This document shows positions 9,687 through 17,537 of a stretch of DNA of 64,000 nucleotides, one piece after another (positions within the stretch are counted from its first letter, which is position 1; every line of letters begins with the position of its first letter). Below the pieces are notes generated by a model, which was not told the DNA's origin, made no database searches, and saw nothing but the letters and a program-made list of their open reading frames with translations. A program made the position numbers and the translations under genes. This DNA comes from Pseudomonas sp. GM41(2012) (lineage in GTDB: Bacteria > Pseudomonadota > Gammaproteobacteria > Pseudomonadales > Pseudomonadaceae), in contig NZ_AKJN02000006.1 of NCBI RefSeq assembly GCF_000282315.2, forward strand, positions 496,001-560,000, read 5' to 3'.

Positions 9687-10985
9687 TCAGGAATGAGCGG
9701 CTGTGGACCGTTGCACAACGGCCTTGACCACGACCCGGTCGCTGGCGCCGGGCTTGAGGAAAATCGTCAGCACCACCGAGAGCATCAACGCGCCACTCAT
9801 CAACAGATAAGAAGCACCCGGCGAGCCGGTGGAGCTGTTCAGGTAACCGACCAGATACGAGCCACCAAACGAACCGAGTGCGCCCATGCTGTTGATCAAC
9901 GCCATGGCGCCACCGGCCACGTTGGCTGGAAGGATTTCCGGAATAATCGCGAAGAACGGACCGTAAGGCGCGTACATGCAGGCGCCAGCAATTACCAGCA
10001 GGGTGTAGGACCACCAGAAGTGTTCAGCACCCAAAGCGTAGGAGCCATAGAAAGCAATCGAGGCGATCAGCAGCGGCGGCCAGACGAAGCGTTTGCGCTT
10101 CTGCATTTTGTCCGAGCCCCAGGACACCAGCAGCATGCCAATCACCGCGGCCAGGTACGGCAGCGCAGAGAGCCAGCCGGCTTCGATCATGTCCATCTGT
10201 GCGCCAGCCTTGAGGATCGACGGCAGCCACAACACGAAGCCATAGACGCCGATGCTCCAGCAGAAAAACTGCAAGGCCAGGATGATCACCTTGGGCGAAC
10301 GGAAGGCTTCGGCGTAGTTCTTCACCGCTTTGATGCCCACCTGTTCGGCGGCCAAGGCACTTTGCAGATCCTGCTTCTCTTGATCGCTCAGCCACTTGGC
10401 CTGGGCGGGACGGTCATCGGCCAGATGCCACCAGATAAACGCCCAGAGCACCGCCGGCAAACCTTCGATGATGAACATCCAGCGCCAGCTGTAATGCTGC
10501 ACCAGATACCCCGAGACCACCGACATCCAGAGCATCGTCACCGGGTTGCCGAGGATCAGGAAGGTGTTGGCGCGCGAGCGTTCGGCACGGGTGAACCAGT
10601 GGCACAGATAGATCAGCATCGCCGGCATCACCGCCGCTTCGACCACGCCGAGCATGAAGCGAATGACGATCAGCCAGTAGGCGTTGGAGACGATCCCGGT
10701 CAGCGTGGCCAGGCCACCCCAGAGAATCAGGCTGGCGAAAATCAGCTTCTTCACGCTGTGCTTTTGCGCGTAGATCGCGCCCGGCACCTGGAAGAAGAAA
10801 TAGCCAAGGAAGAACAGTGCGCCGAGCATCGACGACAGGCCCGGTGTGATCATCAGGTCGGCGGCCATCCCGGAGGCGGCGGCGAACCCGTAGTTGGCGC
10901 GGTCCAGATACGCCAGGCTGTAGGTGATGAACACGATCGGCATGATGTACCACCAGCGGCGGGCGGCGAGTGTTGCGGTTTTCAT
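9687..10985 (-). CDS. kguT: 2-ketogluconate transporter, MFS
   Basis: A 432-residue, roughly twelve-helix inner-membrane carrier of the anion:cation symporter family. Visible signatures are SLAYLDRANYGFAAASGMA in the first helix and GVVEAAVMPAMLIYL in helix 4, plus a conserved central WLSDQEKQDL linker. In this operon it should import 2-ketogluconate made in the periplasm by glucose and gluconate dehydrogenases. The start at 10985 is an ATG. It lies between kguK and kguD on the same strand, and the order matches the known Pseudomonas kguEKTD operon. Confidence 0.9.
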   Translation of the reverse strand: MKTATLAARRWWYIMPIVFITYSLAYLDRANYGFAAASGMAADLMITPGLSSMLGALFFLGYFFFQVPGAIYAQKHSVKKLIFASLILWGGLATLTGIVSNAYWLIVIRFMLGVVEAAVMPAMLIYLCHWFTRAERSRANTFLILGNPVTMLWMSVVSGYLVQHYSWRWMFIIEGLPAVLWAFIWWHLADDRPAQAKWLSDQEKQDLQSALAAEQVGIKAVKNYAEAFRSPKVIILALQFFCWSIGVYGFVLWLPSILKAGAQMDMIEAGWLSALPYLAAVIGMLLVSWGSDKMQKRKRFVWPPLLIASIAFYGSYALGAEHFWWSYTLLVIAGACMYAPYGPFFAIIPEILPANVAGGAMALINSMGALGSFGGSYLVGYLNSSTGSPGASYLLMSGALMLSVVLTIFLKPGASDRVVVKAVVQRSTAAHS

Positions 10986-11043
10986 AGTGGTGCTCCTGAG
11001 CTTGTTGTTTTTGTCGCAGCAGGTTCAATAAATCGATTGTCTG

Positions 11044-12069
11044 TCAGGGCCTCATCGCCAGCAGGCTGGCTCCCACAGGTTGCGTGATCGACACAGATCC
11101 AGTGTGGGAGCCAGCCTGCTGGCGATTGGCAGTTTCAAATTCAGTGGAGAGTTCAGCCCTAGTCGGCAACCCCTCCATATCCCCACGGCTCTGCACCGCG
11201 CGGCTGCCAATCCAGTTCGCGCGCTTCACGGCGTCGGCAAAGCTGTGGTTTTCCAGCAGGGCACTGATCATGCCAACGGCAAAACCATCGCCGGCACCGA
11301 CGGTGTCGACCACCGTTTCCACCGGCACGCCCGCCACGAAACCCTGGTCCAGATGCGTGCGGTAATACGCACCGTGCGGCCCCAGTTTGATCGCCACGGC
11401 TTCGGCGCCCTGGTCGAGGTAAAACGCCGCGATGTCGGCCGGGTCTTCGAAACCGGTCAGCAAGCGGCCTTCACTCAACCCCGGCAGCACCCAATGGGCG
11501 AGGGCGGCGAGGCGGTTGATCTCGCCAATCATCTGTTGTTCGCTGGCCCACAGGCTCGGGCGCAGGTTCGGGTCGAAAGACACGCTGCGCCCGGCATCGC
11601 GCATGCGGGTCATCAATTCGAAAGACATTTCCCGAGCCGTTGCGGACAGCGCCGGGGGAATGCCGGTGGCATGCAAGTGCCGGGCGTTCAGCAATTCAGG
11701 CGCGATCGACTGCCGCGACAGGTGACTCGCCGCCGACCCACGGCGGAAATACTCGACTACCGGATCGCTGCCATCGTCGGTGCGCGACTTGAGCTGAAAA
11801 CCGGTGGGGTGCGCGGTGTCGATGGCGACGTTACTGCAATCCAGACCTTCTTTTTCCAGAGTGTCGATCACGAACCGTCCCAGCGAATCAGCGCCCACCC
11901 GGCTCAACCAGGCGACGTTAAAACCCAACCGCGACAAGCCAATGGCGACATTGCTGTCGGCCCCGGCAATGCGTTTGTGAAAGTGGCCAACGTCGGCCAA
12001 ATCACCGTTCTGCTCGGCGACGAACATCGCCATGGTTTCGCCGAACGACAGAATATCGATCTCAGACAT
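11044..12069 (-). CDS. kguK: 2-ketogluconokinase, PfkB family, with repeat-derived C-terminus
   Basis: A 341-residue ribokinase/PfkB-fold sugar kinase that phosphorylates imported 2-ketogluconate. The N-terminal motif [11 protein letters not shown] and [14 protein letters not shown] mark the substrate side; [13 protein letters not shown] near residues 254-266 carries the catalytic base Asp261. The ATG at 12069 overlaps the kguE stop by 8 bases, so the two are translationally coupled. Translation could be read from 12117, but that lies deep within kguE. Oddity: residues 315-341 are encoded by a REP palindrome, so the protein is about 25 residues longer than I expect for this kinase. Confidence 0.9.
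   Translation of the reverse strand: MSEIDILSFGETMAMFVAEQNGDLADVGHFHKRIAGADSNVAIGLSRLGFNVAWLSRVGADSLGRFVIDTLEKEGLDCSNVAIDTAHPTGFQLKSRTDDGSDPVVEYFRRGSAASHLSRQSIAPELLNARHLHATGIPPALSATAREMSFELMTRMRDAGRSVSFDPNLRPSLWASEQQMIGEINRLAALAHWVLPGLSEGRLLTGFEDPADIAAFYLDQGAEAVAIKLGPHGAYYRTHLDQGFVAGVPVETVVDTVGAGDGFAVGMISALLENHSFADAVKRANWIGSRAVQSRGDMEGLPTRAELSTEFETANRQQAGSHTGSVSITQPVGASLLAMRP
11053..11126. repeat. REP-type palindrome overlapping the 3' end of kguK
   Basis: CATCGCCAGCAGGCTGGCTC plus CCACA faces TGTGGGAGCCAGCCTGCTGG plus CGAT, with about 25 bases between. Both arms lie inside the kguK reading frame, whose stop is at 11044-11046. Confidence 0.85.
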
Positions 12070-12844
12070 GAGCGCTCTCCAACCGGGTTTGACCGAGGCG
12101 GGCGAGGGTGGCGACATGCTCGGTGGTCAACTGCACCAGGTCGTCGCCTTGCAGCGGATATTCCGCCGCCCGCATCACGCCTTGGGCCATATGCCGTAGC
12201 AGTTGTTCCCACAGATGCAGGTCACTGGCGGCCGGCGGTATGGCGACCAGTTTGCCGTCGGCCCGGCGCGTCACGGCTTTGCAGTGCACATAGCCGACGT
12301 GGCGACCAAGCAACCGCGCGGCGCTGGCGGCGGACTGGTCTTGCCAATGCCAGTTGCCGATGTCGAAAGTCATTTTGACCGGCAGCTTATGTTGCTCGAT
12401 TTCAGTGAAAAAACGCTGGAACGGTTCGATGCGGCCACCGTGCAAGGTTTGATCGTTTTCCACCAGCAACTGCACCGCACTTTTGCCCAGCACGCGGGAC
12501 AAGGTCTGGAGGTCGCTGTTGTCGGTGAAATAACCCAGGGACACTTTCAGCCATTTGGCACCGAATGCCTGGGCACGCTGCAGCGCAGAGGTCAGTTCGG
12601 GATTGGGTTTGGACTGGCCAGCCAGCCACAACTCCATCGGCGAGGAATACACGCTTTCGAGGCCTTGGGCCTGGGTGGCATCGGCCAGTTGGGCGGGATC
12701 TTCGACGGTCAGCAGTTCTTCGCGCCATTCGATGCGCGTGGCGCCCGCGGCGGCCAATACGTCGATAAACGATCCCTGGCCGCGTTGGCGAACGAGGTCG
12801 GCGCCGTAGCTCGACAGGCTGATGGAAACGGGTGGTTTATTCAT
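12062..12844 (-). CDS. kguE: KguE, TIM-barrel sugar isomerase/epimerase-like protein
   Basis: A 260-residue protein of the xylose isomerase-like/AP-endonuclease 2 TIM-barrel family and first gene of the 2-ketogluconate operon. The barrel signatures seen are [19 protein letters not shown] (metal-ligand type Asp and His) and GYVHCKAV. Its exact reaction has not been settled to my knowledge. AGAGG lies upstream of the ATG at 12844, and the PtxS operator ends 13 bases before the ATG. It overlaps kguK by 8 bases. Confidence 0.87.
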   Translation of the reverse strand: MNKPPVSISLSSYGADLVRQRGQGSFIDVLAAAGATRIEWREELLTVEDPAQLADATQAQGLESVYSSPMELWLAGQSKPNPELTSALQRAQAFGAKWLKVSLGYFTDNSDLQTLSRVLGKSAVQLLVENDQTLHGGRIEPFQRFFTEIEQHKLPVKMTFDIGNWHWQDQSAASAARLLGRHVGYVHCKAVTRRADGKLVAIPPAASDLHLWEQLLRHMAQGVMRAAEYPLQGDDLVQLTTEHVATLARLGQTRLESAHV

Positions 12845-12857
12845 TGTTGTATACCTC

Positions 12858-12871
12858 TGAAACCGGTTTCA
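12858..12871. promoter_or_regulatory. PtxS operator of the kgu operon
   Basis: A perfect 14-bp palindrome TGAAACCGGTTTCA lies immediately upstream of the kguE ribosome-binding site. It is identical to the one beside ptxS and to the PtxS operator I recall from P. aeruginosa and P. putida. Binding here would block kgu transcription until 2-ketogluconate is present. Confidence 0.9.
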
Positions 12872-12922
12872 TTTTTGTTCAAAAAAATATTGATGCTGAG
12901 TTGTGCGGTGTTCATCAGGGCC

Positions 12923-13003
12923 TCATCGCGAGCAAGCTTTGCTCCTACAAGGTTGCGGGTCGTACGCCGCAGCCCTTGTAGGAGCAAGGCTTGCCCGCGA
13001 TGG
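12923..13003. repeat. REP-type palindrome pair
   Basis: CATCGCGAGCAAGCTTTGCT plus CCTACAAGG faces CCTTGTAGGAGCAAGGCTTG plus CCCGCGATG. It fills most of the gap between the end of ptxS and the kguE operator. Confidence 0.85.
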
Positions 13004-13014
13004 GGCCGGCCCAG

Positions 13015-14040
13015 TCACCGAGAATGTCCATCGGTCGACCCCCGCACAATCAACCGCGCCGAAAAATCCAGGGTCCGCACCGGCCCGTCATCACCGCGCA
13101 AACGCTTTAGCAAACACTCAAACGCACTGGCGCCAATTTCAGCCGTCGGCTGGGCGAGGGCGGTGATCCCGCTGCCCACCAGCGGATACCAATCCAGATC
13201 ATCGAGGGCGATCAGGCCGACGTCCTCGAACAGATTGCACTTCAGTTCACGCAACGAATGGGTGCTGGCCAGCGCGGCGATTCCGTTGGCGCAGAACAGC
13301 GCTTTCGGACCGGGACCGGGTGTGTCGAGGAAGGTTTTCAAACGTGTGCTCAGATCGCTGCCGGTCTCGGCGATGGTCCCTTGAAGCGTCGGACGTTGCT
13401 CGATCTGCGCCTTGAAACTGCTGACCCGCTCGATCCGCGAACTGGTGCCGTCAAACGGCTCGGTCACCAACAGCACGTCGCGATAGCCGCGTTCTTGCAA
13501 ATGGGCGAGGGCCATTTCAACGGCAGCCGGATTGTCCAGCCCGACCAGATCACTCTCCAACTGCTCGACCTTGCGATCCACCAGCACCAGCGGCATTTCC
13601 CGATGCAGTTCACGTAATTCGTCGCGGTGATGGCCGAGGGTGTTCACGATCAAGCCTTCGATGTTGTAGGAGCGCAGCAGGGCCAGGTGCTGGCGTTCCT
13701 GCTCGTCATCGCGATCGGTGTTGCACACCACCAGGCTGTAGCCGTGCTGACGGCAGGCGGTCTCCACCCCGTGCATCACGGCAATTGAATATGGGTTACG
13801 GATATCGGCCACCAGCATGCCGATCAGGCGAGTGCGCCCACGTTTCAGACCGCGAGCCATCTGGTTAGGGCGATAGCCGAGTTCGGCAATTGCCTGCTCG
13901 ATGCGCAGGGCGATGGCATCGGAGAGCAGGGCGCGGTCATCGCCGATGAAGCGCGAGACGCTGGCCTTGGAGACGCCGGCGTGTTCGGCGACGTCGAGCA
14001 TGGTGACGCGGCTGCGCTGGGCGGCGGAGAAGTCGTTCAC
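13015..14040 (-). CDS. ptxS: LacI-family repressor PtxS
   Basis: A 341-residue LacI/GalR regulator: an N-terminal helix-turn-helix (VTMLDVAEHAGVSKASVSRF) and a periplasmic-binding-protein-like effector domain (RTRLIGMLVADIRNPYS onward). In Pseudomonas PtxS binds 2-ketogluconate and represses the kgu operon and its own gene. I start it at the GTG at 14040, because AAGAAGG lies 8 bases upstream and the resulting length matches known PtxS. The ATG at 14088 overlaps the operator and has no Shine-Dalgarno sequence. The two identical operators at 12858 and 14088 support the assignment. Confidence 0.92.
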   Translation of the reverse strand: MNDFSAAQRSRVTMLDVAEHAGVSKASVSRFIGDDRALLSDAIALRIEQAIAELGYRPNQMARGLKRGRTRLIGMLVADIRNPYSIAVMHGVETACRQHGYSLVVCNTDRDDEQERQHLALLRSYNIEGLIVNTLGHHRDELRELHREMPLVLVDRKVEQLESDLVGLDNPAAVEMALAHLQERGYRDVLLVTEPFDGTSSRIERVSSFKAQIEQRPTLQGTIAETGSDLSTRLKTFLDTPGPGPKALFCANGIAALASTHSLRELKCNLFEDVGLIALDDLDWYPLVGSGITALAQPTAEIGASAFECLLKRLRGDDGPVRTLDFSARLIVRGSTDGHSR

Positions 14041-14087
14041 GTGGTGGACCTTCTTATTGGTGTTGTTAGTCGCCGGCTGCAAGTTCA

Positions 14088-14101
14088 TGAAACCGGTTTC
14101 A
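14088..14101. promoter_or_regulatory. PtxS operator in front of ptxS (autoregulation)
   Basis: A second perfect TGAAACCGGTTTCA palindrome, 48 bases upstream of the chosen GTG start of ptxS. Its position implies autorepression, as known for PtxS. The remaining gap to 14297 holds the divergent promoter region of ptxS and of the unknown gene to its right. Confidence 0.9.
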
Positions 14102-14297
14102 TAACGTATCAGAATGATTTCGAGCGTCAAGCGCAGTTACGAGCGACTACGCGTCCATATCCGACAGACGGTAGCAAAACCTGTCACATCTGACAGTAGC
14201 CGGCGCATACATCTGCGTATTTAATTCAATTGAAAGCCGAGTCATCGCAATCCCAATGTGTTGAATGAACGTAATCACCGATCCAGGAAAAGATGCG

Positions 14298-15119
14298 ATG
14301 TCAAAACCTGAGGGAAGGTCAATGAACAAGAACGGAATATTCGCTGTGCCGTTGACCGTCGATGGCGTCGACAGGAACGATCCCGAAGGCCGGGTTCCTT
14401 ATCTTCTCCTGCTCAACGGCACCATCGCTCGGGTGCCACGTTGGGAAAATTTTTCTACTGTGAGTTCGCGCAGTGACCGACTGATTGTCACTTGGGAGCA
14501 GGATGGAATCAGTACCGTCATCTTCGATCGAAGTTATCCAGGCCCGATTACACAGCTGGAGTTCGAGATACCGCTTACTCCGCAGCGCCTGGGTACCGAC
14601 GGGGTGGCATTGCTTTATTACATAGTCAAGGACGCGGACGAAAACCCCGATCCGGCTTCGGCACCGGTAAAACTGACGATTGATCACAGTCAAATACCGG
14701 TGCCCAGTCTGAACTCCGTCGAGTTCCCCCATGCAACGCTCTGGGGCTACCTTAATTGTCAAACCCGGCCAGCGCTTAACCAAGGGGTGACAGTCAAAGT
14801 GCCACCGCAAACTATTGGTAAGGATAAGGATGTTTGCAAATTGCAATGGCAGGGCTACCGGAGTTTGAATGGTGTCGGCATTGTTGACGAGGCGTTTATA
14901 GAAATTTCTCATGATTTGAGTACAGAAGATCTAGAGAGAGGCTTCAATATAGTTGTGCCTTTTCGGCCGTGTGTACAACCATTGATTGATAATGACTCGG
15001 CGTTGGTGGTTATCAGGTTTTACCGGGGGGACAGGCTTATTGCGCAGTCCGCACCCGAGTTGGTCAAGATCGATCGAAAAATCCCGGGGGAACTGCTGCC
15101 CTGTTATTCAAATGACTGA
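14298..15119 (+). CDS. Hypothetical beta-rich protein
   Basis: A 273-residue protein I do not recognise. It has no signal peptide or membrane helix. The sequence is rich in alternating hydrophobic beta-strand patterns (RLIVTWEQDGISTVIFD; TQLEFEIPLTPQ; ALVVIRFYRGDRLI) with Pro-containing linkers (PVKLTIDHSQIPVPSL), suggesting two tandem beta-sandwich modules. AGGA lies 9 bases before the ATG at 14298; translation from 14265 is possible but lacks this. The larger gene downstream shares the same strand/linker pattern, and an autotransporter follows. Base composition is visibly less GC-rich than the kgu genes. Possibly acquired DNA. Confidence 0.7.
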   Translation: MSKPEGRSMNKNGIFAVPLTVDGVDRNDPEGRVPYLLLLNGTIARVPRWENFSTVSSRSDRLIVTWEQDGISTVIFDRSYPGPITQLEFEIPLTPQRLGTDGVALLYYIVKDADENPDPASAPVKLTIDHSQIPVPSLNSVEFPHATLWGYLNCQTRPALNQGVTVKVPPQTIGKDKDVCKLQWQGYRSLNGVGIVDEAFIEISHDLSTEDLERGFNIVVPFRPCVQPLIDNDSALVVIRFYRGDRLIAQSAPELVKIDRKIPGELLPCYSND

Positions 15120-15304
15120 GGTGGACGATTCGTAAGTTTCGCCTCCGTATAAGTTGGTGTTGTACAGCAGTAGTTGAATGTTTAAACGTTGATAAGTGCG
15201 TGGTCACGGGCAAGTTGCCGCGTGTGGCGATGGTGCCTGTGAGTTAGATGTGCAGCAATGGCAGTTAAGTACCTAAATCGTTGTCTATTATTGGAGTTGA
15301 TAAA

Positions 15305-17284
15305 ATGACCGCTAAAGAAAATATCGATGCCGGTAAACCGATTGGTGGGGTGTTGTCTGAACCTCCGATTGTTCCAAACAAGATCGACGATGACCGGGTG
15401 TTGCGATCCGCGCTCATGTCGCCCAATCTGGTCGTCAACCTCGATGGCTTGTCCAATGCGGCCTTGGGTGGCAAAGCAACATTATATTTGAATCACCCGG
15501 GTGGGCGACGGGAACTCATACAGACAAAATCGCTGGATGGGATCAATCAACCTCTCTCATTCGAACTGCCCACGTCAAAAATCCCGGAGCTGGCGGATCC
15601 GGCAGACCCGACGGCATACACCGTTGATTTTGAAGTATTCGATGGCGACGGTAACAACGATCACTCCACTGCCCCCACCCCTCTGCGTGTTGACTTGAAT
15701 CCGCCTTGGCAGACCAAGTCACCGTTCGCACGACTTCGTCCGCCTGTCGTGAGATTCGTCAACGCACCCGCCAACCAGATACTCGATCGCGCATGGTTCA
15801 CTGCTAATCCCGGCGGGTTGCAATGCATCGCTGACGTGTCTTATCCGTTCCGCGATGGTTTGGATACGTTCAGGTTTTATCTGTCCCCTCGCAGTGTCGC
15901 TACTTCCACGTTGACACCGGTGTATGAAGGACCGGTCTCTTCCCTCGGCGAATTCACGGTGCCCCTGGCAATGCTCACGCCATTGGGTAACGCAAATTTT
16001 TACTCGATCAATACCGTAGAAGATCGTGTGGGCAACCGAAGCATTGATTCTTCGGCCGTCAGGAATCTGGAAATCCGACTTCCACCAGCGCCTACATTGT
16101 TCGCGCCAACCCTACCCGTCACGGGTGTTGATGGCAGCCTTCCGATCACGCTGGCCAGTTACAATCCGATCGGTACCCAGGTGTTTGTGGAAATTCGCCG
16201 ACCCACCAATGGCGATGTCAATGATATTCTCACTGTTTCTTTGGGGGGGCGTCAGCTGGGCACAGTGAGGATTGAGGATGCCACTACCACACCTCTGCGC
16301 ATTGCACTGACGTACGACATCTGCGATGTGGTGTTTGGTACTGCAACGCAAGAAATCACGACCGTGCTCAGTTATACGCTGACACGGGGGGCGGACGCTG
16401 CGATTCCGAGTCCCGAAACCAATGTGTTTCTTGACCTCATCTATCCTGGCCCGGCCCTGATCCCCGAACCGGATCTGGAAAGCATGAATTTACCTCCGGC
16501 CGAAGTGCGCGGTGTCACCAACACACTGAATCACATTGTTCCGGCTGACTTCGGTAAGCCCATCGTTTTCAGGTTCAATAAATGGGACATGGATCTTGGC
16601 GATGATCTTATTAGCCAAGCCATCGTCAGCTTCTATTACAACGGTAAGTTCATCGGCGATCAGACAATCGATCCAGGAGAGGATTTCTGCGAATACGAGG
16701 CGGCCTTCCAAACTGTCGCGAACGAAGGTCTGGGGAAAAAAGACGCATATTGCACGCTAGAGTATCCGGGTAATCCGAACATTGTTCGGCAAAAAGACCT
16801 TACGGAAGTTACGTTTGAGGCTGTTCAGGTGAACCTCAGGGAGCATGTAGCGAGAACCCAAAATACGGACAGAGCAGTCAGCTGCCCGACGTTAGATCTG
16901 GTAGCGGGTGCCCTCATATGGAAGGTGACTGCGCCTGCCCAAGCAATACTTACAAACGGGTTGGACGTTATCCTTACTGCGCAAGGGTATGAAGATGTAG
17001 GGAAAACTATCCCAATCGGAACGCCCTTTACTCAAACCGCACAGGTGGCAACTAACGGTGCAGCGGTGGACTTTACAGTTCCGTTTGCTTTTCTCCGAGG
17101 TCTTCAAGGACCGATCGTGCCGCCCAATCCCACTCCCGGTGGCCCGCAACCGACGCCGATTTTCCACTATATGGAAGTTTGGTATTCGATAACGATTTCC
17201 GGAGCGCCGTTCGACTCGCCTAAGGTTCTTCACCGGATCAACGTACGTAATACCAGTAGTCGGTTCTGCGATGGAACGGTTTAG
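15305..17284 (+). CDS. Large hypothetical protein with repeated Ig-like/beta-sandwich modules
   Basis: A 659-residue protein of unknown function. I see perhaps five repeating modules of about 110-130 residues, each ending in a linker of the type TPLRVDLNPPW or TNVFLDLIYPGPAL and containing strands such as PLSFELPTSKIPEL and ISQAIVSFYYNGKFIGDQT. There is no signal peptide, LPXTG or transmembrane segment. GGAG precedes the ATG at 15305; translation from 15281 has no such site. The 273-residue gene upstream looks like a shorter relative. Its role could be structural or adhesive, but without an export signal this is a guess. Confidence 0.72.
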   Translation: MTAKENIDAGKPIGGVLSEPPIVPNKIDDDRVLRSALMSPNLVVNLDGLSNAALGGKATLYLNHPGGRRELIQTKSLDGINQPLSFELPTSKIPELADPADPTAYTVDFEVFDGDGNNDHSTAPTPLRVDLNPPWQTKSPFARLRPPVVRFVNAPANQILDRAWFTANPGGLQCIADVSYPFRDGLDTFRFYLSPRSVATSTLTPVYEGPVSSLGEFTVPLAMLTPLGNANFYSINTVEDRVGNRSIDSSAVRNLEIRLPPAPTLFAPTLPVTGVDGSLPITLASYNPIGTQVFVEIRRPTNGDVNDILTVSLGGRQLGTVRIEDATTTPLRIALTYDICDVVFGTATQEITTVLSYTLTRGADAAIPSPETNVFLDLIYPGPALIPEPDLESMNLPPAEVRGVTNTLNHIVPADFGKPIVFRFNKWDMDLGDDLISQAIVSFYYNGKFIGDQTIDPGEDFCEYEAAFQTVANEGLGKKDAYCTLEYPGNPNIVRQKDLTEVTFEAVQVNLREHVARTQNTDRAVSCPTLDLVAGALIWKVTAPAQAILTNGLDVILTAQGYEDVGKTIPIGTPFTQTAQVATNGAAVDFTVPFAFLRGLQGPIVPPNPTPGGPQPTPIFHYMEVWYSITISGAPFDSPKVLHRINVRNTSSRFCDGTV

Positions 17285-17308
17285 TTTTTTAACGTAATCG
17301 TGGTAATT

Positions 17309-17352
17309 CCGGCCAGCATGCAGCTTGTATCTCATGCTGGCCGGTGTATTTC
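17309..17352 (+). terminator. Hairpin terminator after the 659-residue gene
   Basis: A perfect 12-bp stem CCGGCCAGCATG/CATGCTGGCCGG with a 12-base loop, followed by a T-rich tail (TGTATTTCTTT). It starts 24 bases after the stop codon and probably ends the two-gene unit. Confidence 0.75.
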
Positions 17353-17537
17353 TTTGGTTGGCCGATATTGGCTCTTTTGATTACGGAGTGCGCAGGATAA
17401 TTCCGACAATATGTGGGATTTTTCCTACATATCCTGCGGCCTTTCATCTGTAGTCTTCCGGTGCTCTTTTTGTGCTCTAAGTTCCCAAGAGCGACATAGG
17501 TTTTTCGCCGAGTTAATCAAATCAAAGGGTCCCTCTC

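Noticed and set aside
9525..11087. Long open frame of about 520 codons on the plus strand
   Set aside because: It runs antisense to kguD and kguT; the product is rich in Arg, His, Gln and Gly with no domain, the usual shadow of a GC-rich gene.
13015..14088. ATG at 14088 as start of ptxS
   Set aside because: It overlaps the operator palindrome and has no Shine-Dalgarno; GTG 14040 has one.
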